Positions 32,036 through 42,200 of a stretch of 64,000 nt of DNA are shown piece after piece. A program made the translations under genes and the position numbers. Origin of the DNA: Paratissierella segnis (GTDB lineage: Bacteria; Bacillota; Clostridia; Tissierellales; Tissierellaceae); contig NZ_JACRTG010000012.1 in assembly GCF_014385195.1 (NCBI RefSeq), positions 1 through 64,000 of the forward strand, in the 5' to 3' direction. The number at the start of each line of letters is the position of its first letter. Positions within the stretch are counted from its first letter, which is position 1. Below the pieces are notes generated by a model. The model saw only the letters and a list, made by a program, of their open reading frames with translations, did no database searches and had not been told where the DNA came from.

Positions 32036-33597
32036 TGTTTGATGAAAAGAAAGCAGAACGAGCAGTGAAATTTATAAATAACCTTAAACATACAAAAGGT
32101 GTATGGCATGGCGTACCTTTTGACCTTTTACCTTGGCAAGATAAAATCATACGAGATATATTTGGAACTGTAAAAGAAGATGGTTATAGAAAATATAATA
32201 CAGCTTATGTGGAAATTCCAAAGAAAAATGGGAAGAGTGAACTTGCTGCAGCTATAGCCCTATATCTTACCTGTGGTGATGGAGAATGGGGTGCTGAAGT
32301 TTATGGATGTGCAGCTGATAGGCAGCAGGCTTCTATCGTATTTGATGTAGCAGTAGATATGGTAGATCAATGTCCTGCTTTAAAGAAAAGAATAAAACCA
32401 ATTCTATCTCAAAAGAGATTAGTGTATATGCCTACAGCTAGTTTTTATCAGGTTCTATCTGCTGAAGCATTTACAAAGCATGGGCTTAATGTTCATGGAG
32501 TAATTTTTGATGAACTACATGCCCAGCCTAATAGACAACTTTATGATGTAATGACCAAAGGAAGTGGAGATGCGAGATGCCAGCCACTTTTCTTTTTAAT
32601 TACTACTGCTGGAACTGATAGGCATTCTATTTGCTGGGAAGTTCACCAAAAGGCAGATGATATAATAAGGGGCAAAAAGCATGATCCTACCTTCTACCCT
32701 GTTATTTATGGAATTGAAGATAGTGATGATTGGACAGATGAAGCTAATTGGTATAAAGCTAATCCATCCTTGGACCATACTATTGATATAGAAAAAGTAA
32801 GGATGGCTTTTATAAGTGCAAAGGAAAATCCAGCAGAAGAGAACTTATTTAGGCAACTAAGGCTTAATCAATGGGTGAAGCAATCTGTAAGATGGATGCC
32901 AATGCATTTATGGGATAAGTGCTCATTTGAAGTAAATCCTGAAAAACTAAAAGGAAGAGAGTGTTATGGTGGACTTGACCTTTCAAGTTCCATAGATATT
33001 ACAGCTTTTGTTTTAGTTTTTCCACCTGTTCCAGATGACGATAAATACTATGTACTTCCATACTTTTGGATACCAGAGGAGAACTTAGATTTAAGAGTTC
33101 GAAGGGACCATGTTCCTTATGATATTTGGAAACAGCAAGGCTACCTTCAAACCACTGAAGGGAATGTTATACACTATGGTTTTATAGAAAAGTTCATAGA
33201 AGAACTATGGAAGGATTATAACATTAAAGAAATAGCCTTTGATAGATGGGGAGCTGTGCAAATGACACAAAACCTAGAAGGTGCAGGATTTACAGTAGTT
33301 CCCTTTGGGCAAGGATACAAAGATATGAGCCCACCTACAAAGGAACTTATGAAATTAACACTAGAGGAAAAAATAGCCCATGGAGGCCATCCAGTACTAT
33401 CTTGGATGATGGATAATATTCATGTAAGAACCGATCCAGCTGGAAATATAAAACCTGATAAGGAAAAATCCACTGAAAAAATAGATGGTGCTGTGGCTTT
33501 AATTATGGCATTAGATAGAGCAATAAGAAATGAAGGAAGTAAATTTGATATAAATGAAAATTCAACAGAGGAAATGCTAGATAAACTTTGGAGTTAG
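32035..33597 (+). CDS. terL: Terminase large subunit
   Basis: 520 residues. ATPase with Walker A-like IPKKNGKSELAAAIA and Walker B VIFDELHAQP, then ITTAGTDR; the C-terminal nuclease has GGLDLSSSIDITAF and later acidic residues (KIDGAVALIMALDRA). It powers DNA packaging and makes the terminal cuts. The protein is of the HK97/phi-type Terminase_1 family, matching the P27 small subunit and the HNH protein. Confidence 0.95.
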   Translation: MFDEKKAERAVKFINNLKHTKGVWHGVPFDLLPWQDKIIRDIFGTVKEDGYRKYNTAYVEIPKKNGKSELAAAIALYLTCGDGEWGAEVYGCAADRQQASIVFDVAVDMVDQCPALKKRIKPILSQKRLVYMPTASFYQVLSAEAFTKHGLNVHGVIFDELHAQPNRQLYDVMTKGSGDARCQPLFFLITTAGTDRHSICWEVHQKADDIIRGKKHDPTFYPVIYGIEDSDDWTDEANWYKANPSLDHTIDIEKVRMAFISAKENPAEENLFRQLRLNQWVKQSVRWMPMHLWDKCSFEVNPEKLKGRECYGGLDLSSSIDITAFVLVFPPVPDDDKYYVLPYFWIPEENLDLRVRRDHVPYDIWKQQGYLQTTEGNVIHYGFIEKFIEELWKDYNIKEIAFDRWGAVQMTQNLEGAGFTVVPFGQGYKDMSPPTKELMKLTLEEKIAHGGHPVLSWMMDNIHVRTDPAGNIKPDKEKSTEKIDGAVALIMALDRAIRNEGSKFDINENSTEEMLDKLWS

Positions 33598-33612
33598 AAG
33601 GGGTGATGATAT

Positions 33613-34920
33613 TTGAGTGTATTTAATAGGTTAAAGAATATATTTAGTCCTAAAGCTGAAGCGTTACCAGAGGAAATATCATTAAACGATAGAAGGCTTT
33701 TAGAAATATTAGGAGTTGAAAATAGCGAGTTTAATTACAAAGGTAAAAATGCACTAAAGGAAGCCACTGTGTTTTCCTGTATTAGAATATTGGCTGATAG
33801 CGTAGGTAAACTTCCTACTAAGGTATATAAAAATAATAATGGAAGGCAAAGTGCGACAGAACATTATCTAACCCCAATTTTAAAGATTAGACCTAATACT
33901 TGGATGAGTGCCAGGGATTTTTTTAAGGCTTTAGAAGTTCAGAGAAATATCTATGGAAATGCTTATGCTTGGATTGAATTTGAAACAGTTGGTAAAAATG
34001 CAGGTCATGTTACAGGAATATATCCCTTAGATAGTTCTAAAGTAGAAATATATATTGATGATATAGGACTACTACCTCATAAAGGTAGACTTTGGTATGT
34101 TTACACCGATAAAAAAGGTACTCAGTATAGGATTGATCCTGATGAGATGTTACATTTCAAGGGACTAACCAGCGATGGAATATTGGGTATGACTCCATTA
34201 GAACAACTTAAAAACACCATAGAAAATGCAGGAGCTGCAAGTGAATATTTAAATAACTCTTTTAAAACTGGGCTTCAAACCAAAGGAATTATTCACTATA
34301 TAGGAGATTTAAACCCAGAGGCCCAAAGAGTATTTAGAGAGAGATTTGAACAGATGGCCAGTGGACTTAAAAATGCTAACAGGGTATCCCTTCTTCCCAT
34401 AGGATATCAGTTTCAGCCTTTGAGTTTAACCATGGCAGATGCCCAGTTTATAGAAAACACTCAGCTTACCGTAAAGCAAATAGCTGCAGCCTTTGGAATA
34501 AAGAACCATCAGATTAATGATTTAGATAGGGCAACTCATACCAATGTAGAACATCAGCAAAGGGAATTCTATGTAGATACACTAATGGATATTCTAACAG
34601 GTTATGAACAGGAATTAACGTATAAGCTATTTACCAATAAGGAATTAGAAGAAGGCTACTATATAAAATTTAATGTAAATGCAATACTTCGTGCAGATCC
34701 AAAAACTAGATATGAAGGATATAGAATTGCTATCCAATCAGGCTTTATGACAGCCAATGAAGTTAGGGCATTAGAAGAATTAGAAACCAAGGAAGGTGGA
34801 GATAGGCTACTTATTAATGGAAATATGATGCCTATTGAAATGGCAGGCGAGCAGTATATGAGGGATAAAATTACAGGCGAAGAGGTAAAAGGTGGTGATG
34901 ATATTGGGAAAGAAGAATAA
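33613..34920 (+). CDS. Portal protein (HK97 family)
   Basis: 435 residues: KNALKEATVFSCIRILADSVGKLPTKVYK, DEMLHFKGLTSDGILGMTPLEQLKNTIENA and TVKQIAAAFGIKNHQIND are typical of HK97-type portals, which form the twelve-fold ring at the capsid vertex. Start TTG 33613 after AAGGGGTGATG. The 3' end overlaps the protease gene. Confidence 0.95.
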   Translation: MSVFNRLKNIFSPKAEALPEEISLNDRRLLEILGVENSEFNYKGKNALKEATVFSCIRILADSVGKLPTKVYKNNNGRQSATEHYLTPILKIRPNTWMSARDFFKALEVQRNIYGNAYAWIEFETVGKNAGHVTGIYPLDSSKVEIYIDDIGLLPHKGRLWYVYTDKKGTQYRIDPDEMLHFKGLTSDGILGMTPLEQLKNTIENAGAASEYLNNSFKTGLQTKGIIHYIGDLNPEAQRVFRERFEQMASGLKNANRVSLLPIGYQFQPLSLTMADAQFIENTQLTVKQIAAAFGIKNHQINDLDRATHTNVEHQQREFYVDTLMDILTGYEQELTYKLFTNKELEEGYYIKFNVNAILRADPKTRYEGYRIAIQSGFMTANEVRALEELETKEGGDRLLINGNMMPIEMAGEQYMRDKITGEEVKGGDDIGKEE

Positions 34921-35611
34921 AAGGTTTTGGAACTTTAAATCCTTAGATGAAAAAACAGGTGAGTTAACCCTTTATGGGGAGATTTCAAATGAAACTTGGT
35001 GGGGTGATGAAGTAACTCCTAAAGAGTTTAAATCTGATTTAGATAATTTAGGAGAAATAGATACACTAAATATCTACATCAATTCTCCAGGAGGTGATGT
35101 ATTTGCAGGTCAGACTATTTACTCCATATTAAAAAGGCATAAGGCACATAAAAATATATATATTGATGGATTAGCTGCAAGTATTGCTAGTGTCATAGCC
35201 ATGGCAGGCAATACTATTTTTATGCCTAAAAATGCTATGATGATGATTCATAATCCTTGGACTGTAGGCATGGGAAATGCAGATGAGTTTAGAAAACTAG
35301 CTGAAGACTTAGACAAAATCAGGGAAAGCCTTATTGCAGCTTATGAAAATCACTCAGCACTAACGAGAGATGAGATTATAGAGATTATGGATAGCGAAAC
35401 TTGGCTAACAGCTACAGAATGTGAAGAGTATGGATTTTGTGATGTGGTAGAAGAAGAAAAAAATATGGCTGCATCTGTAGATTTGGAGGTACTAGAGAGA
35501 TATAGAAATACACCTAAAGCGTTAATACAAGAGTCAAAATCAGAGAAGAATGGACAGGACAAAGAACAAGAATTATTAAAACAAAAATTATTAATTGAAC
35601 TGGAGCTTTAG
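34904..35611 (+). CDS. ClpP-like prohead protease
   Basis: About 235 residues of the S14 ClpP family, used by many HK97-type phages to mature the capsid. INSPGGDVFAGQ, the catalytic serine in GLAASIASVIAMAG and the histidine in MMMIHNPWT are visible. TTG 34904 follows GGTGGTGATGA; an in-frame GTG at 34892 is within that ribosome site. It would remove the N-terminal delta domain of the capsid protein encoded next. Confidence 0.92.
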   Translation: MGKKNKRFWNFKSLDEKTGELTLYGEISNETWWGDEVTPKEFKSDLDNLGEIDTLNIYINSPGGDVFAGQTIYSILKRHKAHKNIYIDGLAASIASVIAMAGNTIFMPKNAMMMIHNPWTVGMGNADEFRKLAEDLDKIRESLIAAYENHSALTRDEIIEIMDSETWLTATECEEYGFCDVVEEEKNMAASVDLEVLERYRNTPKALIQESKSEKNGQDKEQELLKQKLLIELEL

Positions 35612-35622
35612 GCTCTTTTTTT
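35602..35622 (+). terminator. Weak terminator/attenuator before the capsid gene
   Basis: GAGC-TTTAG-GCTC with seven T, overlapping the protease stop codon. The short stem suggests partial termination within the late operon. Confidence 0.5.
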
Positions 35623-35646
35623 AATTTCAGAAAGGATGGGATTATA

Positions 35647-36819
35647 TTGAGTAAAGAATTAAGAGAACTACTTCAAAGTTTAGAAGAAAAGAAGGCGAAG
35701 GTAAGAAACCTAATAGCTGAGGATAAGGTAACTGAAGCTGAAAATATGATGGAAGAAGTAAGAGCATTACAAAAGAAAGTGTTAATGCAGCAGGAATTAG
35801 AAGCATCTGAAGCTTTTAATTTAGATGATGCTACACCCGTAAATAATGCAGAAAGAGATTTAGAAGCAGAATACAAAAGAGTATTTTTAAAAGGATTAAG
35901 AAAACAGAGAATTACTGCAGATGATTACAGCATTATTAATGAATATAAGGCTGCTATGCATGAAGGTGGAGTAAGCACTGATTCTGATGGGGATATGGGA
36001 ATTATTGTCCCAGAGGATATTCAAACAAAAATTAATGAGCTTATGAGAAGTATGAATGATCTATCTAAAATTATTAGAGTAGAGAAGGTAAACACACTAT
36101 CTGGTTCTAGGGTTTTAGAAAAAGACGAGGATATGGTTCCATTTGCAGTAGTAGATGAATATGGAGAAATTCAGGAAATGGACAATCCTAAATTTACACC
36201 AGTAACATATAAGCTGGTAAAAAGAGCAGGATTTTTACCAATTACCAATGAGCTATTAAAGGATAGTGATCAAAATATTATATCCTATGTAACAAGATGG
36301 ATAGCCAAAAAGCACGTGGTGACTAAAAATAGTTTAATTATAGAGATATTAAAATCTCTATCAAGTAAAGATTTAAAAGACATTAAGGCTATTAAGAAAG
36401 TATTAAATGTAGATTTAGATCCTGCATTAAGTCTATCTAGTACAATCATCACAAATCAAGATGGATTCCAATGGCTAGATGAACAGGAAGATGGTAATGG
36501 TAGACCACTTCTTCAAGATGATATTACTCAACCTGGAAAGAAACTATTTAAAGGTAGACCAATTGCAGTAGTAGCCAATAGAACATTGCCTTCCACTGGA
36601 ACTACCACAGTAAAAGCTCCATTTATAGTTGGAAACTTTAAAGAGCTAATGGTTCTATTTAATCAAGGGGTTTATGAACTAGCTTCTACAACTACTGGTG
36701 GAGATGCTTGGAGAAGAGATACTACTGAGCTTAGAACTATTACAAGAGATGATTGTGTGAAATGGGATACAGATGCAGCTGTATTTGGTAAACTTACTAT
36801 TTCAACAACTGGAGCATAG
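35647..36819 (+). CDS. Major capsid protein (HK97 gp5-like)
   Basis: 390 residues. The first hundred or so form a coiled-coil delta/scaffold domain (RELLQSLEEKKAKVRNLIAEDKVTEAENMMEE), to be removed by the prohead protease. The HK97 fold follows (GIIVPEDIQTKINELMRSM; FLPITNELLKDSDQNIISYV; LFKGRPIAVVANRTLP). Start TTG 35647 after AAAGGATGG. Confidence 0.94.
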   Translation: MSKELRELLQSLEEKKAKVRNLIAEDKVTEAENMMEEVRALQKKVLMQQELEASEAFNLDDATPVNNAERDLEAEYKRVFLKGLRKQRITADDYSIINEYKAAMHEGGVSTDSDGDMGIIVPEDIQTKINELMRSMNDLSKIIRVEKVNTLSGSRVLEKDEDMVPFAVVDEYGEIQEMDNPKFTPVTYKLVKRAGFLPITNELLKDSDQNIISYVTRWIAKKHVVTKNSLIIEILKSLSSKDLKDIKAIKKVLNVDLDPALSLSSTIITNQDGFQWLDEQEDGNGRPLLQDDITQPGKKLFKGRPIAVVANRTLPSTGTTTVKAPFIVGNFKELMVLFNQGVYELASTTTGGDAWRRDTTELRTITRDDCVKWDTDAAVFGKLTISTTGA

Positions 36820-36842
36820 GGGTGGAGTTTTCCACTCCTTTT
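36819..36842 (+). terminator. Hairpin after the capsid gene
   Basis: An eight-base stem ending in GTGGA/TCCAC with a GTTT loop and only four T. It probably lowers readthrough from the highly expressed capsid gene or stabilises its mRNA end. Confidence 0.5.
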
Positions 36843-36856
36843 GGAGGTGATAAGCC

Positions 36857-37147
36857 TTGCTAATTACACTAAAAGAAACTAAAGAATACTTAAGAGTAGA
36901 TGGAGATGAAGATGATAGTTTAATAGAATCCTTAATCAATGCTTCAGAAGAGTATCTAAAAAATGCCACAGGTAAGACCTTTAATAGTACAAATCCTTTA
37001 GCTAGGCTATTTTGCTTAGTTCTAGTAGTAGATTGGTATGAAAACCGAGGTTTAACTGCTGGAAAGGTAGGAGAAAAAATAAGACCTGTAATTGATAGTA
37101 TGCTTACACAGCTAAATTACTGTTACCCAGAGGAGATGGTGGAATGA
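36857..37147 (+). CDS. Head-tail connector (gp6-like)
   Basis: 96 residues with the typical helical pattern LKETKEYLRVDGDEDDSLIESLINASEEYLKNATG and LVVDWYENRG. It forms the adaptor ring below the portal. TTG start after GGAGGTGA. The last four bases overlap the next gene. Confidence 0.9.
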   Translation: MLITLKETKEYLRVDGDEDDSLIESLINASEEYLKNATGKTFNSTNPLARLFCLVLVVDWYENRGLTAGKVGEKIRPVIDSMLTQLNYCYPEEMVE

Positions 37148-37470
37148 ATCCAGGAGAACTAAATAAAAGAATTACCTTTCAAAGATTAACTACCACCACC
37201 AATGAGAATGGCTTTGAAGTTGAAGAATGGGAAGATTTTAAAACAGCATGGGCAGGGGTTACTAATCTTCATGGAAGAGAATACTTTGAAGCTGCAGCTG
37301 TGCAAGCTGAACAGACAGTGAAATTTACTATTAGATACCTTGAAAATATAGACACCTCTATGAGGATACTCTTTCAAGGGAAACAATATAACATTACCGC
37401 CATTGATAATATAAAATACAAAAATGCGTATATGGAAATTAAGGCAGTGGAGGTGGATAAGAGTGGCTGA
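37144..37470 (+). CDS. Head closure protein (SPP1 gp16-like)
   Basis: 108 residues: LNKRITFQRLTTTTNENGFEVEEWEDFKTAWAGV and GREYFEAAAVQAEQTVKFTIRY are characteristic of the phage head-tail adaptor family that plugs the packaged head. Confidence 0.9.
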   Translation: MNPGELNKRITFQRLTTTTNENGFEVEEWEDFKTAWAGVTNLHGREYFEAAAVQAEQTVKFTIRYLENIDTSMRILFQGKQYNITAIDNIKYKNAYMEIKAVEVDKSG

Positions 37471-37834
37471 TATGAAATTAGAAGGAATGGAGAATCTTCT
37501 TAATGAAATCGAAAAGCTAGGTAAGACTGGTTCTAGAATTGAAAATAAGGCATTAAGGGAAGCTGGAGATGTAGTAAACGAAGCCATTCAAAAGGAAGCA
37601 CCTATAAGAACTGGAAAGCTAAAGGAAAGCATAACTGTATCTAGGGTGAAAAATAAGGATGGAGCAAAGCATGTAGAAGTAGGGCCTGATAAAGATGTGT
37701 TTTATAGTAGATTTGTAGAATTTGGGACAGTAAAGATGAAAGCCAATCCTTTTATGGCTAGAGGATATGAAACTTCAAAGGATAGTGCAATGGAAACTAT
37801 AGAGAAGAACTTAAAAGAAGGATTGGGGCTATGA
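37463..37834 (+). CDS. HK97 gp10-like tail joining protein
   Basis: 123 residues: ALREAGDVVNEAIQKEAPIRTGKLKESITV and VEFGTVKMKANPFMARGYE mark the gp10 family. GTG 37463, nine bases after GGAGG, gives MADMKLEGMENLL and overlaps the preceding gene by eight bases; the frame open from 37424 would overlap far more. Confidence 0.9.
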   Translation: MADMKLEGMENLLNEIEKLGKTGSRIENKALREAGDVVNEAIQKEAPIRTGKLKESITVSRVKNKDGAKHVEVGPDKDVFYSRFVEFGTVKMKANPFMARGYETSKDSAMETIEKNLKEGLGL

Positions 37835-38157
37835 GCATAAATAAAGAAGTTTTATCAGCATTAAAAGATGTAGATGTTCCAGTAAGGTTTCAAACTTATA
37901 CAGGTAATGAAGAAACATATATAACCTTTTTCACTTATCTAGATAGGCCAGAACAACACGCTGATGATGGCGAAATTGTTACTGGCTATTATGTTCAAAT
38001 TGATATATGGAGCAAAGGTGATTATACTCAAATTTCAAAAACAGTCCATGAAAAGATGAAAGCTAGTGGATTTATGAAACAAAACTTTTATGACATTTAT
38101 GAAGAGGATTTAAAAATTTATCACAAAGTAATGAGATTTTTTAAGGAGGTTATGTAA
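37831..38157 (+). CDS. Tail terminator/completion protein
   Basis: 108 residues with VPVRFQTYTGNEETYITFFTY, GYYVQIDIWSKGDYTQISKTVHEKM and a C-terminal DLKIYHKVMRFF, the pattern of tail completion proteins that cap the tail tube at the head-proximal end. It overlaps the preceding gene by four bases. Confidence 0.82.
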   Translation: MSINKEVLSALKDVDVPVRFQTYTGNEETYITFFTYLDRPEQHADDGEIVTGYYVQIDIWSKGDYTQISKTVHEKMKASGFMKQNFYDIYEEDLKIYHKVMRFFKEVM

Positions 38158-38724
38158 ATGGCACAAGTAGGATTAAAGGATTTACATTTTGCTATTTTAA
38201 ATAAAGACACCATAGAAGAATTAACTTATGCTGTTCCTGAACCAATGGTAGGAGCAATTAATGCTACAATAAACCCAACAGTAAATACTCAAGAAGTCTA
38301 TGCTGATGACCAGCTTTGGGAATCTGTGTCTGCATTAGGAAAGATTGATGTAGAAGTAGAAACAGCAGATTTACCTTTAACTATAAGAGCAAAGATACTA
38401 GGAAATAAGATTGTGGAAGGAGTGCTTGTAGAAAATAAAGCAGATATTCCACCTCATATTGCCCTAGGATTTAAGAGCTTAAAATCCAATGGAAAATATC
38501 GTTATGTATGGCTTTTAAAAGGTGTGGCCCAGCCTATGGCAGAAGACTATTCCACAAAAAAGGACAATGTAGAGCATAAGACACCTAAGCTTAAACTTAC
38601 CTTTATGCCAAGACTAAATGATGGAGAATGGAAACACACTGCAGATGAAGATAGTGCAGATTTCTTAGGAGCAGATACATGGTTTGAGAAAGTTCCTGGA
38701 GATACTACAGTAGTGGGAGGTTAA
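38158..38724 (+). CDS. Major tail protein (phi13 family)
   Basis: 188 residues: GLKDLHFAILNKDTIEELTY, the GAINATINPTVNTQEVYADD segment and LKGVAQPMAEDYSTKKDNV are typical of phi13-type tail tube subunits. AAGGAGGTTATG places the start next to the preceding stop. Confidence 0.93.
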   Translation: MAQVGLKDLHFAILNKDTIEELTYAVPEPMVGAINATINPTVNTQEVYADDQLWESVSALGKIDVEVETADLPLTIRAKILGNKIVEGVLVENKADIPPHIALGFKSLKSNGKYRYVWLLKGVAQPMAEDYSTKKDNVEHKTPKLKLTFMPRLNDGEWKHTADEDSADFLGADTWFEKVPGDTTVVGG

Positions 38725-38725
38725 T

Positions 38726-39025
38726 ATGGAGATTATATTAAAAAAGGATAAAAAAGAAAAGACATATACCACTGGTTTCATCTCTGCCAGGATGGTTAGA
38801 AGAACCATTGAAGTTTCCCGAGGAGTGGATTTTGATAACATCACTCCTGAGGAATTAGATAAATTAATTGACTATATTGTAGAGCTATTTGGTAATCAAT
38901 TTACTAGAGATGATGTCTATGATGGACTTCAATCTAAAGACTTAATTCCTACCATCACAAAATGTATTAATGAAGTAGTAGGTGAGATGACGGAAGTAAC
39001 AGCAGGTGAAGGAAAAAACCAGTAG
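38726..39025 (+). CDS. Tail assembly chaperone gpG
   Basis: 99 residues between the major tail protein and tape measure genes, the fixed place of gpG. Near the end the heptamer A AAA AAC (39013-39019) lies in the correct frame for -1 slippage, so part of the ribosomes should continue into the reading frame ending at 39192 and make a 155-residue gpGT fusion. gpG and gpGT coat the tape measure protein during tail assembly. Confidence 0.88.
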   Translation: MEIILKKDKKEKTYTTGFISARMVRRTIEVSRGVDFDNITPEELDKLIDYIVELFGNQFTRDDVYDGLQSKDLIPTITKCINEVVGEMTEVTAGEGKNQ

Positions 39026-39192
39026 AGGGGAATGCCATGGATCCCCAAGATTTTATAGATAGCCTCTATCTAGCACTTCTTGATAAAGGCTGGACATTAA
39101 ATGAAATAGATACCATGGACATTGTGTATTATTTGAAACTAATGACTAAGAAACTTGGAGAGGGAAAAGTATATATTGATGAAATTCTATAG
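39013..39192 (+). CDS. gpT extension, made by -1 frameshift
   Basis: After slippage at 39013-39019 the reading frame continues PVEGNAMDPQDFIDSLYLALLDKG.. to TAG 39190-39192. Internal ATG 39037 would give a 51-residue protein but lacks a good ribosome site. The layout matches the conserved G/GT frameshift of long-tailed phages. Confidence 0.8.
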   Translation, partial: KKPVEGNAMDPQDFIDSLYLALLDKGWTLNEIDTMDIVYYLKLMTKKLGEGKVYIDEIL

Positions 39193-39218
39193 CACCTAAA
39201 TCCTAGGTGTATTTTTTA
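39193..39218 (+). terminator. Attenuator before the tape measure gene
   Basis: CACCTA-AATCC-TAGGTG followed by TATTTTTT, directly after the gpT stop codon. Confidence 0.6.
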
Positions 39219-39240
39219 TGCCCAAAGGCAGGTGAGATAA

Positions 39241-42200
39241 GTGGCAAAGGAAATAGGGAAATTAAATGTAGTAGTAGGTCTTGACTCTACTGGATTTCAA
39301 AATGGAATAAGTAGCTTAAACCGAGAGATGAAAAAAGTTCAATCGGAGTTTAAACTAGCCAGTGCTGAAATGGGAAAGCATGGGAAAGAACTAGATGGAC
39401 TAAGATTAAAATCAGATAGTCTAACAAAACAAACTGAACTTCAAAGACAAAAAGTAAAGGCCTTAGAAGAAGCACATAAAAAATCTGTAGAGACCAAAGG
39501 AAAAGATGCCAAAGCTACACAGGATTTAGAGATAAAACTAAATAAAGCAAAGACACAATTAGCCTATATGGAAGAGGATTTAAAGAAAGTAAATCAAGAG
39601 ATAGAACTTCAATCTTCTGGCTTTTATAAACTAGGAAAAGCATTAGAGCCAGTTGGGCAGAAGATGCAAGATGTAGGAAAAAAGATGGAATCTGTAGGTA
39701 AAGACTTAACTAAAAAAATTACACTTCCACTAGTTGGACTTGGTGCTGCTGCAGTTAAAGTAGGTTCTGATTTTGAAGCTGGAATGAGTGAAGTAGGGGC
39801 TATAAGTGGTGCTACAGGTAATGATTTAAAGATGCTAGAGGAAAAAGCTAAGGAAATGGGTGCTACTACAAAGTTTAGTGCCAGTGAATCTGCCGAAGCT
39901 TTAAAGTATATGGCCATGGCTGGCTGGGACACTACACAAATGCTTGATGGTTTAGATGGAGTTATGATGCTTGCAGCTTCTAGTGGTGAGGATTTAGGTC
40001 TAGTTTCTGATATTGTCACCGATGCCCTTACTGCCTTTGGAATGGAAGCAAAAGAGGCATCTAACTTTGCAGATTTACTAGCCAGTGCATCTTCAAATTC
40101 AAATACAAATGTAGCAATGCTTGGGGAGTCATTTAAATATGTGGCTCCTCTTTTTGGTTCACTGGGATATTCAGCAGAAGATGCAGCCCTTGCCTTAGGA
40201 CTTATGGCTAACGCAGGAATTAAAGGGAGCCAAGCTGGAACTTCACTTAAAACTGCCATTGCAAATTTAGCAAATCCAACAGATAAAATGGCAGCTGCTA
40301 TGGGTCAATTAGGTCTATCCATAACAGATGCCAATGGTGAAATGTTACCTTTTAAGAGTGTTATGGATGAATTAAGATCTAAATTTGCAGGGTTAACTGA
40401 AGAACAACAGGCCCAATATGCAGCTACTATCTTTGGAAAAGAAGCAATGTCTGGAATGCTAGCTATAATAAATGCTAGTCCTGAAGATTATGAGAAGTTA
40501 ACACAAGCCACAAGGGAATACAATGGTGTGGCTAAAGAAATGGCAGAAACTATGGAGGATAATCTTCAGGGGGAAATTACTAAATTAAAATCAGCTTTTG
40601 AAGGTGTAGGAATACAGATATTTGAGATTTTAGTTCCACATTTACAAACCTTAGTTGAAAAGCTGCAACTTGTAGTAGAATGGTTTGGAAATCTTAGTCC
40701 TGCTACACAGGAAACTATAGTGAAAGTAGTAGCACTTGCAGCAGCTATTGGGCCATTATTAATTCTTGGTGGAAAGGTTATAGGTGGAGCAGGTACTATT
40801 ATTACTTCTTTTTCAAAAGTATCAATAGCCTTAGCTGGATTAAAAACAGGAACTGCTGGAGTTACAGTTGCTACTAGTGGAATGGCTACTGGATTTAGTG
40901 CAGCAGGAATAGCAGCTAAATCTGGAGCTTTACTTTTAAATCCATGGACTTTAGGAATTGGAGCTGCTACAGTGGCAGGTATTGCACTATATAAGCATCT
41001 TTCAAAAGAAAGTATTCCAGCTATAGAACTATTTGGAGATGAAGTATCTGATTCTACAAAGAAAGCTGTAGGAGGATTTTTAGAATTAAATGATGAAGCT
41101 ACTCTTGCACTTAATCAACTTTCATGGAGTGGTCAAGAAGTAACAAAGGAAATGGCAGAGGGGATAAGTAATAACTTTTCACAAATGGCAAGTGAAATTC
41201 AAGCAGGACTTGATAAGCATCATGAAGAGTCTTTAGGGAAGATACAAAACTTCGTAACAAACAGTACATCCCTTTCAAAAGAAGAACAAGATGAGATTTT
41301 AAATAACATGAATGAGGGTTATGAAAATAGAAAGCAAAGTATAGCAGATGGAGAAGCAAGAATAAAAAAGATATTAGATACAGCATCTAGTGAAAAGAGA
41401 GCTTTAACTAAGACCGAGCAAGAAGAGATAAATGCTATTCAGCAGGAAATGGTATCTACAGGAATACAGGTTTTATCTGAAAATGAAGTAGAAGCCAAGG
41501 CCATCATGGAAAGGATGAAGGCTCAAGCTGGAGATATTACTGCAAAGCAAGCTACAGAGGTTGTTAAAAATAGTTTAGATCAAAAGGATAAAACCATTAA
41601 AGCAGCAGAAGAACAATACAAAGAAGTAGTTAAGGAAATCATCAGACAAAGAGATGAAGCAGGTACTATTTCAGAAGATCAGGCAGATAAATTAATAAAA
41701 GAAGCTACTCGTCAAAAAGATGAATCCATTAAAAAAGCAGAAGAGATGCATAAGAAAGTAGTATATGAAGCTAAAGTACAGGCCAAAGAACATGTTAATC
41801 AGGTGGATTGGGAAACTGGTGAGATTAAGACTAAATGGCAAGTGATGAAAGATGATATAGAGACTAAGGCAAAAGAGATAAAAGAGGATGTAATAAATAG
41901 ATGGGAAGAAATCAAAGTGGCTACATCTGAAATATGGGAAGTTACAAAAACATATCTAGCAGAGACTTGGGATTCTATAAAAGAAGATACACTAATAAAG
42001 GCTAAAAAGATAAAAGATGATGTAACCGATAGATGGGAAGAGATAAAAAGATCTACAGAGAAAAACTGGAATAGGGTGAAGTCTTCCGTAGAGGATAGTA
42101 TGAAAACTGTGAAAGATAAGATAGATGAAGGAATAGGAAAGATTAAAGAATGGAATGCCACAAAGGTAAAAGAAAAGGTATTTAGTATTGTAGAGAAAAT

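Noticed and set aside
39624..40259. 211-codon minus-strand frame inside the tape measure gene
   Set aside because: Opposes a well-supported gene, has no ribosome site and shows the serine/alanine bias expected of a shadow frame.
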